Assembly (NCBI RefSeq): GCF_013184745.1
Contig: NZ_JAATVU010000050.1
Span: 1 to 43,720, forward strand
Length of the DNA: 43,720 nt
Reading direction: 5' to 3'
From: Mangrovicoccus sp. HB161399
Lineage (GTDB): Bacteria; Pseudomonadota; Alphaproteobacteria; Rhodobacterales; Rhodobacteraceae
Made by a program: the position numbers and the translations under genes. Position 1 is the first letter of the stretch, and every line of letters begins with the position of its first letter. Of the stretch, positions 24,439 to 34,760 are shown in pieces. The notes beneath the pieces were generated by a model. The model was not told the DNA's origin. It saw only the letters and a program-made list of their open reading frames with translations, and searched no databases.

Positions 24439-25143
24439 ATGGACCGCGCACGCATCACTGGCCCCGGGGCCGGTGTCTGGAAGTATGACATCCTCACGGC
24501 CTTGACGCTATGGGGACTGAACGGATCGCAGGGTGAACAGGCCACTGCGATGCGGCTGATCGCGATGGTCACCGCCCGGTACAACTGGCAGCGCGACGAG
24601 GTCTCCATCGGACAGCGCGACCTTGCGCGGCTCTGGGGCGTGACCGACCGGACGGTCAAGCGCGAGCTGAAGCGGCTTGCCGCGATCGGGCTGATCGAGA
24701 CATTGCGGCCGGGCGTGCGGGGCAGGGTGGCAAGCTACCGGTTGGTCCCCGAAGCCGTGGCCGCGGTCTCGGCCCCCTATTGGGACCGGGTCGGACCGGA
24801 CTTCGCCGAGCGGATCGGCGCCCGACAGGCAGCCGCGGTGAAGCAGGAGGGCCCGCAGGTCCTGCGGGTGGATTTCCGCCAGATGCGCGGCACGCCGGAG
24901 CCAGAGTCCGGCGATCCCTGGAGCCAGGTCCAGTCCCGGCTCAGGGCAGCGGCGCCGGAAGCCTACGGCGCGTGGTTCGCCGGGCTGAGCCTGCGCGACG
25001 CGACTGCGGACCGGATCGAAATCGCCGCCCAGAGCGCTTTCGTGCTGCGCTACATTGAGACCCATTTCGGCGAGCTGCTGCGCAGTGCCGTGGCGGAAGC
25101 CTTCGGGCCCGGGCCCGAGCTGGCGCTGAGCTGCGGTGGCTGA
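24439..25143 (+). CDS. DnaA-like plasmid replication initiator
   Basis: A 234-residue initiator of the DnaA-like replicase type described on roseobacter plasmids. The N-terminal part has a winged helix (RDLARLWGVTDRTVKRELKRLAAIGLIETL, residues 60-89). The C-terminal part (160-225) resembles the small N-terminal domain I of DnaA, with W161, YGAWFAGLSL and VLRYIETHFGELL. The AAA+ ATPase of true DnaA is absent, as in this replicase class. Together with parA and parB next to it this marks the replicon type. It ends 6 bp before the convergent exporter operon. Confidence 0.85.
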   Translation: MDRARITGPGAGVWKYDILTALTLWGLNGSQGEQATAMRLIAMVTARYNWQRDEVSIGQRDLARLWGVTDRTVKRELKRLAAIGLIETLRPGVRGRVASYRLVPEAVAAVSAPYWDRVGPDFAERIGARQAAAVKQEGPQVLRVDFRQMRGTPEPESGDPWSQVQSRLRAAAPEAYGAWFAGLSLRDATADRIEIAAQSAFVLRYIETHFGELLRSAVAEAFGPGPELALSCGG

Positions 25144-25149
25144 GCGGCG

Positions 25150-26334
25150 TCAGGGCAGGGGGGCGACGCGGATGCCGTCGCCGAGGCTGTCGGCCGGGCG
25201 CAGGATGACGGCATCTCCGGCGGCAAGCCCGCCGGTCACCTGCGCGAAGGCGTCGTTGCGCTCGCCGATCGAAATGCGGCGCAGACGGGCGCGGCCGTCC
25301 TGCACGGCGAAGACCGCCCAGTCCGGCCCGCTGCGGAAGAGCGCGCCGACCGGGACCGAGAGCACGTCCGTGCCCGACCAGGTCTCGATCCGCACCATGA
25401 CGCGGTAGCCATGGCCGAGCGCAGCGTGCCCGGCCGGATCGCCGGCGAGGCGGAGAATGACCTCGACGCGCTGCTCCTCGATGCCGAGCGCCGAGACCTT
25501 GGTGACCGCGGCGGGCTCCACCCGCTCGACCGCCGCCGCCAGCGGCGGGCCGCCCCAGCCGGTGATGGCGGCGGCCGCACCGGGACTGACGCGGACGGCG
25601 TCGCGCGACAGCAGCTCGGCGGTGATCTCCAGGTTCGCCGGATCGCCGATCTCCATGATCGGCATGCCCGGCTGGACAACCTGCTCGTCCTCGGTGACGA
25701 CCCGCAGGATGCGGCCCGAGACCGGGGTGACGATCTCGACGCAGCAGCTGGCGGTCGCATTTCCGATGCCCTCGGCCAGCAGCGCGTTGGCGCTGTCGAG
25801 CTTGCGCTCCTGCACGGCAAGGTTGGCGCGCGCGCTGTCCACCGCGGCTTCTGCCGTGCGCTGCACCAGCAGCGCGTTGTCGCGCAGCTGCGCCGATACG
25901 GCGGCACGGTCGAACAGCCGCTGGGTGCGGTCGGCCTCGGTCCTGGCATGGTCGCGCTCGGCCTCGGCCTGGACCAGCGCGGCCCTGGCGAGATTGACCG
26001 CGGCTTCCGCGGCGGCGGCGGCGGCTTCGGCCACGGCGCGGGCGCGCCAGTCCAGCAGTTCGGGCGCCGCCGGGCCGATGCGGGCGACGACGGTCTCGTC
26101 CGCCGTCACGGCGTCCCCGGCATGGAGCGAGATGCGCTGCAGCTTGCCGCCGATCGGGGCGGAGACGGTATAGACCTCGCGGATGCGGGCGCGGCCCTCT
26201 TCCTCGACGCCGACCGAAAGGCTGCGCGGGGCGACCGCGGCGGTTTCCACCATGACCGGGCGTGGCTGGAACGCCCAGGCGAGCAGGCCGGCCAGGGCGG
26301 CGGCAAGCAGGAGGGGTATGAGCAGGCGGCGCAT
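25150..26334 (-). CDS. HlyD/MacA-like membrane fusion protein
   Basis: A 394-residue periplasmic adaptor anchored by one N-terminal hydrophobic segment (residues 4-18). The order is family-typical: barrel-sandwich half (VSAPIGGKLQRISLHAGDAV), long coiled-coil rich in Ala and Glu (about 95-190), second half (VTPVSGRILRVV), then beta-barrel domains. It links an inner-membrane ABC pump to the outer membrane or periplasm. Third gene of the minus-strand operon after the ATPase (28689) and FtsX-type permease (26338), 3 nt downstream of the latter. No TolC-like gene is adjacent. Confidence 0.88.
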   Translation of the reverse strand: MRRLLIPLLLAAALAGLLAWAFQPRPVMVETAAVAPRSLSVGVEEEGRARIREVYTVSAPIGGKLQRISLHAGDAVTADETVVARIGPAAPELLDWRARAVAEAAAAAAEAAVNLARAALVQAEAERDHARTEADRTQRLFDRAAVSAQLRDNALLVQRTAEAAVDSARANLAVQERKLDSANALLAEGIGNATASCCVEIVTPVSGRILRVVTEDEQVVQPGMPIMEIGDPANLEITAELLSRDAVRVSPGAAAAITGWGGPPLAAAVERVEPAAVTKVSALGIEEQRVEVILRLAGDPAGHAALGHGYRVMVRIETWSGTDVLSVPVGALFRSGPDWAVFAVQDGRARLRRISIGERNDAFAQVTGGLAAGDAVILRPADSLGDGIRVAPLP

Positions 26335-26337
26335 GGG

Positions 26338-28695
26338 TCACTCCCTTGTCTTCAGCACGCCGACGATGTCGAGCCGGCGGATGCGGCCCGCGATGGCGAG
26401 AGCCGAGAGGATCGCGGCGGCGCAGACCGCGAGGCTGGCGGTGGCATAGACGTCGCGCCCGACGAGGAACGGCACGCGGTAGAGGTCGGAGGCGAAGGAA
26501 GCGGCCATCGCCGCCGCCATGCCGTGGCCGATCAGCCAGCCGAGCGGCTGGGCGGCGAGGGTGACGAGGCCGAGCTCGGCGAAGAGCATGGCCGAGACCT
26601 CGGCATTGGTGAAGCCCAGAACCCGCAGGCTGGCCAGTTCGCGCCCCTGTTCGGACAGCGCGATGCGGGCGAAATTGTAGACCACCCCGGCGGCGATGAT
26701 CGCGGCGAGGCCGACATAGACGCTGACCATGACGGTGATGTTCTCCGCCAGGGTCGCGCGGAACCGGGCGAGGACGAGGTTCTTGACCGCGATCGTGCCG
26801 GTGCCGGGCGCGGCGCGGGCGGCTGCGAGGAATTCGTCCATGGCGGCCGGGTCGACCAGCAGGGCCGCCCCCGAGATCCGGTCGCCGTCGCCCGCCGCGC
26901 GGTTGAGCGCGTCCAGCTCCATCGAGGCGCCGAGGCCGACATAGCCGACCGAGATGCCGCTGACCGGCAGGGTGGCCTCGTTGCGGCGGCCCTCCAGAAA
27001 GGCGACGGTCACGAGGTCCCCGCGGCGCAGGTCCAGAGCGTCGGCCAGCGCCTCGCTGAGGATCAGCCCCCGCTCGGGCATCGCCATGGGCTCCAGGTCC
27101 GGAGACAGGACGCGGGATAGCTGCGGCCCGGCCGGGCGGCCCTCCACCGCGACGCGCTTGGCATGCGGGCCGTTCTCCAGCCGCGCGGCGATGCTGCGCC
27201 AGGGCTCGGCCGCCATGACGCCGGGCAGGCGGCGGATTTCCTGCAGCGCGGCGGGCGGCTCGGCGGCGGCGAAGGCGACGCGGACATCCTGCCGCTCGCC
27301 CAGGTGGAAAGTGACGGCGATCAGCTGCTCCAGCGAGCCGAAGGTCCAGAGCGAGGCGACCAGGATCGCCACCGCCATGGCCAGGCCCAAGATCGCCGCG
27401 GCGGTCCTGAGCGGCCAGTGCAGCAGGTGGCGCGTGACCATGCGCAGGCTCTGTGGCAGCGCCAGCCGGTCGGACAGCGCGCCGAGGCTGCGGCGGTAGG
27501 CGGGCGGGGCAGGGGGAGCCATGGCAACCGCCGGGGGCAGCGCGGAGACCTTGAGCGCCGCCTGCAGCGCGCCGCCGGTGGCGGCGGCCAGCGCCACCAG
27601 CGCGGCCAGCCCGTAGATGGCGGGGCTGCGCGAGAAGACCAGGTAGGGGAAGGAGAAGAACTCGGCATAGAGCCGTGCCATGCCCGCGCCCAGCCAGGCC
27701 CCGGCGGCAAAGCCGAGGGCGATGCCGAGGACGGCGATCAGCAGCACGAATTCCAAGTAGTGCCAGGCGATGGCGCGGCGGCTGTAGCCGATCGCCTTGA
27801 GCAGGCCGATCTGCTCGCGCTCCAGCGCCACCAGCCGCGACATGGTGATGTGCACCAGCATTGCCGCGACGGCGAGGAAGATCGGCGGCAGCACCCGCGC
27901 CATCGCGCCGAGTTGGGTCAGTTCGGCATCGAGAAAGGCATGCGAGGTCTGGTCCCTGCGGGCGATCGCGCCGGTGCCGCCATAGCGGGCCAGCAGCGGG
28001 TCGAGCGCCTCGATCACCCGCTCCGCGGAGGCGCCGGGGGCCAGCCGCAGCACCAGGTTGGAGAAGGCGCCGTCCAGATCCCAGGCCGCCGCCAGCGGCG
28101 CGCGCGGCATCCAGGCGATGCCGAAGCGCGCCGGGTCGGGCATCATCTCGCCGGGCCCGAGCGCATAGATGAACTCCGGCGAGATCGCCGTGCCGGTGAC
28201 CGTCACCTCCATCCGGCGGCCGTTCATCACCAGCGACAGCGGCGCGCCGGGCGACAGCCGGTGGGCGGCGGCGAACTCCTCGGACAGCACCACCTCGCGG
28301 TCCGATTGCGGGTCGGGCAGCCGCCCCTGCCGCAGGTGCAGCAGGTTCAGCCCGCCGGTTCCCGGCAGCGACACCATCATCAGCGTGGCGGGCGCCGCTC
28401 CGGGCAGCTCGGGCCGGGCGGTCTTGACGATGCGGGCCTCGGCCGAGAGCACGCCGTCGAGCGCCTCCGCCTCGGGCAGCAGCGCCAGCGGCGCGCGGGT
28501 CAGGTCGGCGAAGACATCGGCGAAGCGGTTCTGGGCGTAGTAGCGGTCGCGGGTCTGGGTCAGCGAGTCCTGCGCGCCGCTTCCCAGGATCGCCGTGGCG
28601 ACGCCCGCCGCCAGCACCAGCGCGATGGCCAGAACCTGCGCGCGCAGCCGCCACAGGTCGCGCAGCACCTTGCGGGAGAGCGGCGCGATCACCAT
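26338..28695 (-). CDS. FtsX-family ABC transporter permease
   Basis: A 785-residue permease with two FtsX-type modules. It starts with an N-terminal membrane helix ([17 protein letters not shown], near residue 20), followed by a large periplasmic domain (about 40-240), three helices (about 255-370), a helix near 420, a second periplasmic domain (about 435-640), and three C-terminal helices. Such proteins form mechanotransmission-type or lipoprotein/substrate exporters with a MacB- or LolD-like ATPase. It overlaps the ATPase gene by 7 nt. The gene pair plus fusion protein points to efflux; substrate unknown. Confidence 0.88.
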   Translation of the reverse strand: MVIAPLSRKVLRDLWRLRAQVLAIALVLAAGVATAILGSGAQDSLTQTRDRYYAQNRFADVFADLTRAPLALLPEAEALDGVLSAEARIVKTARPELPGAAPATLMMVSLPGTGGLNLLHLRQGRLPDPQSDREVVLSEEFAAAHRLSPGAPLSLVMNGRRMEVTVTGTAISPEFIYALGPGEMMPDPARFGIAWMPRAPLAAAWDLDGAFSNLVLRLAPGASAERVIEALDPLLARYGGTGAIARRDQTSHAFLDAELTQLGAMARVLPPIFLAVAAMLVHITMSRLVALEREQIGLLKAIGYSRRAIAWHYLEFVLLIAVLGIALGFAAGAWLGAGMARLYAEFFSFPYLVFSRSPAIYGLAALVALAAATGGALQAALKVSALPPAVAMAPPAPPAYRRSLGALSDRLALPQSLRMVTRHLLHWPLRTAAAILGLAMAVAILVASLWTFGSLEQLIAVTFHLGERQDVRVAFAAAEPPAALQEIRRLPGVMAAEPWRSIAARLENGPHAKRVAVEGRPAGPQLSRVLSPDLEPMAMPERGLILSEALADALDLRRGDLVTVAFLEGRRNEATLPVSGISVGYVGLGASMELDALNRAAGDGDRISGAALLVDPAAMDEFLAAARAAPGTGTIAVKNLVLARFRATLAENITVMVSVYVGLAAIIAAGVVYNFARIALSEQGRELASLRVLGFTNAEVSAMLFAELGLVTLAAQPLGWLIGHGMAAAMAASFASDLYRVPFLVGRDVYATASLAVCAAAILSALAIAGRIRRLDIVGVLKTRE

Positions 28696-29405
28696 GACAC
28701 CTCCGAAGGCGCCTTGCGCCGCGGGTTGAGGGTCTCTTCCACGATCTGCCCGTCGGCAAAGCGCAGCGTGCGCCCGGCGATCTCGCGGATGGCGGCATTG
28801 TGGGTGATGACCAGGGTGGTCGCGCCGGTGGCGCGGTTGACTTCGGTCAGCGCCTCCAGCACGCGCACCCCGGTTGCGCTGTCGAGCGCGCCGGTCGGCT
28901 CGTCGCAGAACAGCAGGCTGGGCCGCTTGGCGATGGCGCGGGCGATGGCGACGCGCTGCTGTTCGCCGCCCGAGAGCTGGGCAGGGAAATGGTCCCGCCG
29001 CGCCGAGAGCCCGACCAGGTCCAGCGCCTCGTCGGGACGCATCGGCGCGCGGGCGATCTCGGTGACAAGCGCCACGTTTTCCACCGCGGTGAGGCTGGGC
29101 ACGAGGTTGTAGAACTGGAAGACGAAGCCGACATGGTTCCGCCGGTAGAGCGTCAGGCCGCGTTCGGAGAGGCCGGTCAGCTCCTGCTCCCGGAACCAGG
29201 CCTTCCCCGCGGAGGCGGTGTCGAGCCCGCCGAGGAGGTTGAGGAAGGTCGACTTGCCGGACCCCGAGGGACCGAGGATCACGACGAACTCGCCCGGCGC
29301 GGCGGCGAAATCCACCCCCCGGAGCGCCTGCACCTCGAGCGCCCCGCTGCGGTAGGTCTTGCCCAGCCCCGCGGTCCGGATGATGCTGCCGCCCGATTCC
29401 CCCAT
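28689..29405 (-). CDS. ABC exporter ATP-binding protein (MacB/LolD type)
   Basis: A 238-residue ATPase. Walker [10 protein letters not shown] is at residues 45-53, the signature LSGGEQQR near 143, and Walker [13 protein letters not shown] near 165; the EPTGALD ending is typical of the MacB/LolD group. ATG 29405 gives a normal length, whereas the longer frame to 29660 adds sequence without homology. First gene of the exporter operon (ATPase, permease, fusion protein). Confidence 0.92.
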   Translation of the reverse strand: MGESGGSIIRTAGLGKTYRSGALEVQALRGVDFAAAPGEFVVILGPSGSGKSTFLNLLGGLDTASAGKAWFREQELTGLSERGLTLYRRNHVGFVFQFYNLVPSLTAVENVALVTEIARAPMRPDEALDLVGLSARRDHFPAQLSGGEQQRVAIARAIAKRPSLLFCDEPTGALDSATGVRVLEALTEVNRATGATTLVITHNAAIREIAGRTLRFADGQIVEETLNPRRKAPSEVSW

Positions 29406-29787
29406 GTCGCGTCTCCCGTCCGGGCAGACTCTACCGCAGATGGGCGCCAGGTCCCTGACCTGCGTCAACCGCTGCATCCGGTCTCCGGGGGGGATTACCG
29501 GACATTCCAGAGGCCGGAAAGGGCGGCGGTTATCCGCCACAATTCCAAAGTTTCCGCCGCTTCGATGTGCTCCCGGCCGGCGTCGCAGTGGCGGAAGCGG
29601 CCAGTCCTGCCGCGGCGCGCGGGCGGGTCCCGCGGGCCACGTCACGGAAAAGTGGGACAAAAAGCGGGCCGGCGGTGCCGGATATGTCCTTGCGGAAGGC
29701 GCCAGTCGGACCCCTGCGGTGCAAGCACGCTTGCCCGCGGCACGAAGTTGGGCCTACGCTCCGAGTCCAGGCAAGGAGAGGTGAGCG
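29406..29787. other. Divergent intergenic region, no gene seen
   Basis: 382 bp between the exporter operon and the methyltransferase gene. It should carry both promoters. I see no repeat or RNA gene I can support. Confidence 0.6.
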
Positions 29788-30420
29788 ATGCAGATGCGAA
29801 CAAGGAAGCCCCCGGCACCGGCGAGCTGCGGGCTTCCGCATGCCAGACCTGGCATGGAGGGGGATTTCGCACGCTTCTTCCGGTCCTGGATCGCCAATCC
29901 GATGCGGGTCTCGGCGATCGCCCCGTCCGGGCGCCGCCTTGCAGCCATCATGACGAAGGAGATCGATCCCGGCGCCGGTCCGGTGATCGAGCTGGGCCCG
30001 GGCACCGGCGTCTTCACCCGCGCGCTGGTGGCGCGGGGCGTGCCCGAGAGCGATCTGACCCTCTTGGAATTCGGCCCGGAATTCGTGCCGGCGCTGCGGC
30101 TGCATTTCCCCGCGGCCAATGTCCTGCAGATGGATGCGGCGCGGCTGGGCGAGCTGTCGGGCTGGGCCGGGCGCCGGCCCGGCTATGTCGTCAGCGGACT
30201 GCCCCTGCTGTCGATCCCGATGCCGCAGCGCCGGCGGATTCTCGGCGGCGCCTTCGAGGTGCTGCGGCCGGAAGGCAAGTTCTACCAGTTCACCTACGGG
30301 CCGCGCCCGCCGGTGCCGCGGGAGATCCTGGCCGAGCTGGGCCTGGACTGCCGCCGGATCGGCGGCACCTTCGGCAACCTGCCGCCCGCCTCGGTCTACC
30401 GGTTCCAGCGCGCGGCCTGA
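29788..30420 (+). CDS. SAM-dependent methyltransferase, phospholipid N-methyltransferase (PmtA)-like
   Basis: A 210-residue class I methyltransferase. The SAM motif VIELGPGTGVFTRAL is at residues 66-80, followed by LLEFGPEFVPALRLHFP and the DAARL motif. The layout FxRSWIxNPxxVSAIAPSGxxLA before motif I is like rhizobial-type PmtA, which methylates phosphatidylethanolamine toward phosphatidylcholine at the membrane; rRNA adenine dimethylases share part of this pattern. ATG 29788 has AAGGAGAGG 6 nt upstream. A link to choline metabolism is possible in view of the choline-type binding protein elsewhere in the window, but this is inference. Confidence 0.78.
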   Translation: MQMRTRKPPAPASCGLPHARPGMEGDFARFFRSWIANPMRVSAIAPSGRRLAAIMTKEIDPGAGPVIELGPGTGVFTRALVARGVPESDLTLLEFGPEFVPALRLHFPAANVLQMDAARLGELSGWAGRRPGYVVSGLPLLSIPMPQRRRILGGAFEVLRPEGKFYQFTYGPRPPVPREILAELGLDCRRIGGTFGNLPPASVYRFQRAA

Positions 30421-30498
30421 GCCGCAAGACGCTTGCACATGGCCCCCGGACTCCCATGATGGACGGCGGTGTTGGTAAGGGTGGCGCGCAAGGGGCCG

Positions 30499-33400
30499 AT
30501 GACGCAGGCGCAGCAGATCGCGCTCGAAAGGCGCAGGTACAACCAGTATGTGGCTGACGAGACGCGCGAGGACTACGCGCTGCGCTTCACCGCGCGCGGA
30601 TCGCGCCTGCCGGCGCGGCGCGTGGCGCAGACCGCGCTCGGCGCGATGGCCTTCCTGGCCTGCGAGGCGATCGGCGGCGCGCTGACCCTGTCCTATGGCA
30701 CGGCGAACACGCTGGCGGCGATTGCCGCGCTGACGGCCATCGCCTTCGCCATCGGACTGCCGGTCGTGGCAAATGCAGCACGGGCGGGGCTGGACATCGA
30801 CCTGCTGACCCGCGCTGCGGGCTTCGGCTATCTCGGCTCCACCGTCACCTCGCTGATCTATGCGACCTTCACCTTCGTGCTCTTCGCGATCGAAGCCAGC
30901 ATCATGTCGGTGGCGCTGGAAATGGTGCTGGGCCTGCCGCTCTGGCTGGCGCACCTGGTCTCGGCGCTGGTGGTGATCCCGGTCGCCGCCTTCGGGATCC
31001 GGCGGATTTCCCGGCTTCAGCTGCTGACCCAGCCGGCCTGGCTGGTGCTGCAGGTGGCGCCGCTGGTGCTGCTGGCGCTGTCGGGCACGGCGGAGATCCC
31101 GGGCTGGCTGGACTTTGCAGGGGAAGGGCCGGGCGGGCTCGATCCGCTGATGGTGGGGGCGGGCCTGTCGCTGCTGATGTCGCTGCTGCCGCAGATCGGC
31201 GAACAGGTCGACTACCTGCGCTTCATGCCCGCGCGGCGCAGCCGCGGCTGGTGGGGCTGGCTGATGGTCTCGGGGCCGGGCTGGGTGTTCCTGGCGGCGG
31301 CCAAGCTGGCGCTCGGCTCGCTGCTGGCCTGGGCGGCGCTGTCGCAGGGCGCGGCCCCCGAACTGGCGGCGCAGCCCGCCGAGATGTTCCGGATGGCCTT
31401 CGAGGGGCTGACCGGCAGCCCCGGGATCGCGCTGGCGCTGACCGGGCTCTTCGTCTGCATCTGCCAGGTGAAGATCAACGTCACCAACGCCTATGCCGGT
31501 TCCATCGCCTGGTCGAACACCTTCTCGCGGCTGACCCATGCCCATCCGGGCCGGGTTGTCTGGCTGGTCTTCAACGTCGCGCTGGCGCTCTTCCTGATGG
31601 AGCTGGGCATCTTCCGCGCGCTGGAGAGCATCCTCGACCTCTTCGCGATCCTCGCCGCCGGCTGGCTCGGCGCGGTGGCGGGCGATCTGGCCGTCGCCAA
31701 GCCGCTGGGCCTGTCGCCGCGCACGATGGAATTCAAGCGCGCCCATCTCTACGACGTGAACCCCGTTGGATGCGGCGCGATGGGGCTGTCTATCCTGGCG
31801 GCGGTGGCCTGCCTGTCCGGCCTGGCCGGGGACATGGCGCAGGCCTTCTGCGTGCCGGTCGGGCTGGCCACGGCCTTCTGCGCGGCGCCGCTCCTGGCCT
31901 GGGCGACCGGCGGGCGCTGGTACATCGCGCGGCGCTCGCAGGTGGCGGCTGAGCCGGACGGGCTGTGCCGCTGCGGCATCTGCGAGCACCGCTTCGATCC
32001 CGAGGACATGGCGCAATGCCCGGCCTACCAGGTGCCGATCTGCTCGCTGTGCTGTTCGCTCGACGGCCGCTGCCGCGACCGCTGCAAGCCGGGCGCGCGG
32101 GTGTCGCAGCAGGCCGCGGCGGTGGCCGACCGGCTGCTGCCGCCTTCGCTCGCGCGCAGGACGCGGTCGCGCATCGCGCAGGTCGGCGGGCTGGCGGCGG
32201 TGCTGGCGCTGGTGGTGGCCGGGCTGCTGGGCGCGGTGGCGCACCAGCTGGCCCCCTCGCTGCCCGGACCGGAATTCGCCGCCGTGTCGCGCGCGCTGTG
32301 GACGGTCTTCGCGGTGCTGCTGATCCTGTCGGGCCTAGTCGCCTGGTTCCTCGTGCTCAATGCCGAGGGCCGCCGCAGCGTCGAGGACGAGTTCGAGCGC
32401 CAGGCCGAGGCGCTGTTCGAGGAGAACGCGCTGCGCCGCGCATCCGACGAGGCGGCGCAGAAGGCGCGCGAGTCGGCGGAAGCGGCCAATTTCGCCAAGT
32501 CGCGCTTCCTCGCCGGGCTCAGCCACGAGCTGCGCTCGCCGCTGAACTCGATCTTCGGCTATGCCCAGCTGATGGAGCGCGCGCCGGAGACGCAGGAAAC
32601 CGCCACGGCCGTGATCCGCCGCAGCGCCGAGCATCTGACCGACCTGATCGACGGGATGCAGGACATCTCGCGCGTGGAAAGCGGCACGCTGGTGCTGTCG
32701 CGCGACCGCATCGCGCTGCCCGAGCTGCTGGAGCAGCTGGCGGGCATGTTCAGCCTGCAGGCGGAGGCCAAGGGCATCGGATTTTCCTACGACCGGCGCG
32801 GGCGTCTGCCGCGCCACGTCATGGCCGACCGCAAGCGGCTGCGCCAGGTGCTGATCAACCTGCTGGCCAATGCGGTGAAGTTCACCGGGACCGGCGAGGC
32901 CGGCATGCGGGCGGCCTATCGCGGCTCGACGCTGGAAATCGAGGTCTTCGACACCGGGATCGGCATTGCCGAGGCGGACATGGAGCGGATCTTCCAGCCC
33001 TTCGACCGGGGCAGCTCGGCCGCCGCGGAGGCGATCCCCGGCACCGGGCTGGGGCTGACCATCACCAAGCTGCTGACCGAGATCATGGGCGGCACGCTCT
33101 CGGTGGACAGCCGCGAGGGCGCGGGCACGCGGATCACCCTGCGGCTGATGATGTTCGAGGCCTCCGGTCCCGCTCCGGGCGAGGAAGCTCCGATCTTCGG
33201 CTATGCGGGCGCGCGGCGGCGGGTGCTGCTGGTCGACGACACGCCCGAGCATCTCGACCTGTCGCGCCGCCTGCTGGCACCGCTGGGCTTCGCCATCTCG
33301 ACCGCGCGTTCAGGCAGCGAGGCGCTGCGCGCCGCGCCGTCGTTCCAGCCGGACCTGGCCGTGCTCGACGTGGAGATGCCCGGCATGTCGGGATGGGAAC

Positions 33401-33843
33401 TTGCAGCGCAGCTGCGCGCGCTCCGGCCCCGGCTGCGGATCCTGATGGTGTCGGCGAATGCCCAGGATGACGAGGTCCGGGCGCCGCGCGGGGCCGGGGC
33501 GGCGCATGATGCCTTCCTTGCCAAGCCGGTCGAGGCCGGGAGCTTCCTGAAGGCGGTCGGCGACCTGCTGGGCCTGGTCTGGCTGCGCGGCGAGGCCGCG
33601 GCGGAGCTGCCGGCACCGGCAGCGGCGCCCGCGCCCCGGCCGCGGGCGGCCCCGCTGGCAGAGGGGCCGGCGCTGGAGAGCCTGCGCAAGGCGGCGGGGA
33701 TCGGCCACCGGCGCGGGGTGCGCGATGCGCTCGAGCGGCTCGAGGTCGAGGGTTCCGATCCGGCGGATCTGGCGCGCTGGCGGGACATGGCGGCGCGGTT
33801 CGACCTGGCCGCCATCGCGGCGGAGCTGGAGGACACGCCGTGA
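30499..33843 (+). CDS. Hybrid sensor histidine kinase with an NCS1-permease-like sensor
   Basis: 1114 residues. Residues ~40-470 form an NCS1-type permease domain with about 12 membrane helices, including PQIGEQVDYLRFMP. A cysteine-rich module follows, nine Cys between C490 and C529. Two more membrane helices (~555-630) lead to the kinase: H676 in SHELRSP, the N box NLLANAVKFT, DTGIGIA and GTGLGLTI. A receiver domain starts near 909 with phospho-acceptor D957 (AVLDVEMPG); the C-terminal ~90 residues are helical. ATG 30499 has AGGGG close upstream; GTG 30469 is an alternative. It overlaps the LuxR-type regulator by 4 nt and is convergent with urtABCDE, so urea or a nucleobase-like nitrogen source is a likely signal. 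Confidence 0.88.
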   Translation: MTQAQQIALERRRYNQYVADETREDYALRFTARGSRLPARRVAQTALGAMAFLACEAIGGALTLSYGTANTLAAIAALTAIAFAIGLPVVANAARAGLDIDLLTRAAGFGYLGSTVTSLIYATFTFVLFAIEASIMSVALEMVLGLPLWLAHLVSALVVIPVAAFGIRRISRLQLLTQPAWLVLQVAPLVLLALSGTAEIPGWLDFAGEGPGGLDPLMVGAGLSLLMSLLPQIGEQVDYLRFMPARRSRGWWGWLMVSGPGWVFLAAAKLALGSLLAWAALSQGAAPELAAQPAEMFRMAFEGLTGSPGIALALTGLFVCICQVKINVTNAYAGSIAWSNTFSRLTHAHPGRVVWLVFNVALALFLMELGIFRALESILDLFAILAAGWLGAVAGDLAVAKPLGLSPRTMEFKRAHLYDVNPVGCGAMGLSILAAVACLSGLAGDMAQAFCVPVGLATAFCAAPLLAWATGGRWYIARRSQVAAEPDGLCRCGICEHRFDPEDMAQCPAYQVPICSLCCSLDGRCRDRCKPGARVSQQAAAVADRLLPPSLARRTRSRIAQVGGLAAVLALVVAGLLGAVAHQLAPSLPGPEFAAVSRALWTVFAVLLILSGLVAWFLVLNAEGRRSVEDEFERQAEALFEENALRRASDEAAQKARESAEAANFAKSRFLAGLSHELRSPLNSIFGYAQLMERAPETQETATAVIRRSAEHLTDLIDGMQDISRVESGTLVLSRDRIALPELLEQLAGMFSLQAEAKGIGFSYDRRGRLPRHVMADRKRLRQVLINLLANAVKFTGTGEAGMRAAYRGSTLEIEVFDTGIGIAEADMERIFQPFDRGSSAAAEAIPGTGLGLTITKLLTEIMGGTLSVDSREGAGTRITLRLMMFEASGPAPGEEAPIFGYAGARRRVLLVDDTPEHLDLSRRLLAPLGFAISTARSGSEALRAAPSFQPDLAVLDVEMPGMSGWELAAQLRALRPRLRILMVSANAQDDEVRAPRGAGAAHDAFLAKPVEAGSFLKAVGDLLGLVWLRGEAAAELPAPAAAPAPRPRAAPLAEGPALESLRKAAGIGHRRGVRDALERLEVEGSDPADLARWRDMAARFDLAAIAAELEDTP

Positions 33844-34739
33844 CCGATCTCGGCGATACCGTCCTGATCGTGGACGACCAGCCCGAGACGCTGGAACTGC
33901 TGACCGACACGCTGGAGCGAGAGGGCATGACCGCGCTGGTGGCGATCCGCGGGCAAGCGGCGCTGGACCTGCTGGCGAAGGTGGAGCCGCATGTCATCCT
34001 GATGGATGCGCAGATGCCGGGGCTCGACGGGTTCGAGACCACGCGGGCGATCAAGCAGATGCCGGGGCGCGAGCATATCCCGGTGATCTTCATGACCGGC
34101 CTGACCGAGACCGAGCACGTCGTCAAGGGCCTTGCCGCGGGCGGGGTGGACTACGTGACCAAGCCCGTGGTGCTGGAGGAGATGATCGCGCGCATCCGCG
34201 TGCACCTGGCCAATGCGCGGGTGGCGCAGGGCGCCCGGGCGGCGCTGGATGCCGCGGGCCGCAGCCTCCTGGCGCTCGACGACGGCGGCGCGCTGCTGTG
34301 GTCGACGCCGCGCGCGGAGGAGATCCTGGCCGATCTCTTCGAGGACGGGCGGCTGGTGCCGAGCGAGGCGCTGGCCGGGCGGCTGCTGTCGATGCGGGGC
34401 GTGCCGGACAGCCGGTCGCGGCTGACACTCGGCGACCGCGAGCTGGAATTCCAGTACCTGGCGCCGGTGCGCGCGGGGGAGTCGCTCTACCGGGTGACCG
34501 AGAGCCGTCCCGGCGCGCGCGAGGCGGTGCTGCGCGACCGGTTCGGCCTGACCGCGCGCGAGGCGGAGGTGCTGCTGTGGCTGGCGGCGGGCAAGTCGAA
34601 CCAGGACATCGCCGACATCCTGGGCAATTCCGCCGCCACGGTGAAGAAGCACCTGCTGCAGATCTACGCCAAGCTCGGGGCGGAGAACCGGGCCACCGCG
34701 GCGGCGATGGCGGTGCAGCTGCTGGCCGAGCTGGGCTGA
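33840..34739 (+). CDS. LuxR-type response regulator
   Basis: A 299-residue two-component regulator. The receiver domain (residues 5-125) has the acidic pair in IVDDQP, D56 in ILMDAQMPG, and the switch Lys in VTKP. A middle linker region (~130-225) has no clear domain. The C-terminal LuxR/NarL helix-turn-helix (LTAREAEVLLWLAAGKSNQDI and TVKKHLLQIYAKL) spans about 238-290. GTG start overlaps the kinase stop (GTGA). Expected to be phosphorylated by the hybrid kinase and to act on the convergent urt genes; direct repeats upstream of urtA are candidate binding sites. Confidence 0.92.
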   Translation: MTDLGDTVLIVDDQPETLELLTDTLEREGMTALVAIRGQAALDLLAKVEPHVILMDAQMPGLDGFETTRAIKQMPGREHIPVIFMTGLTETEHVVKGLAAGGVDYVTKPVVLEEMIARIRVHLANARVAQGARAALDAAGRSLLALDDGGALLWSTPRAEEILADLFEDGRLVPSEALAGRLLSMRGVPDSRSRLTLGDRELEFQYLAPVRAGESLYRVTESRPGAREAVLRDRFGLTAREAEVLLWLAAGKSNQDIADILGNSAATVKKHLLQIYAKLGAENRATAAAMAVQLLAELG

Positions 34740-34760
34740 GCCCGGCCCGGCCGGCAAGGG

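Noticed and set aside
24941-28798. A 1285-residue minus-strand open frame
   Set aside because: It lies over the well-supported fusion-protein and permease genes in another frame and has only low-complexity Arg/Ala/Gly content.
29530-32244. A 904-residue minus-strand open frame
   Set aside because: Antisense to the methyltransferase and the permease-kinase; composition is typical of a shadow frame.
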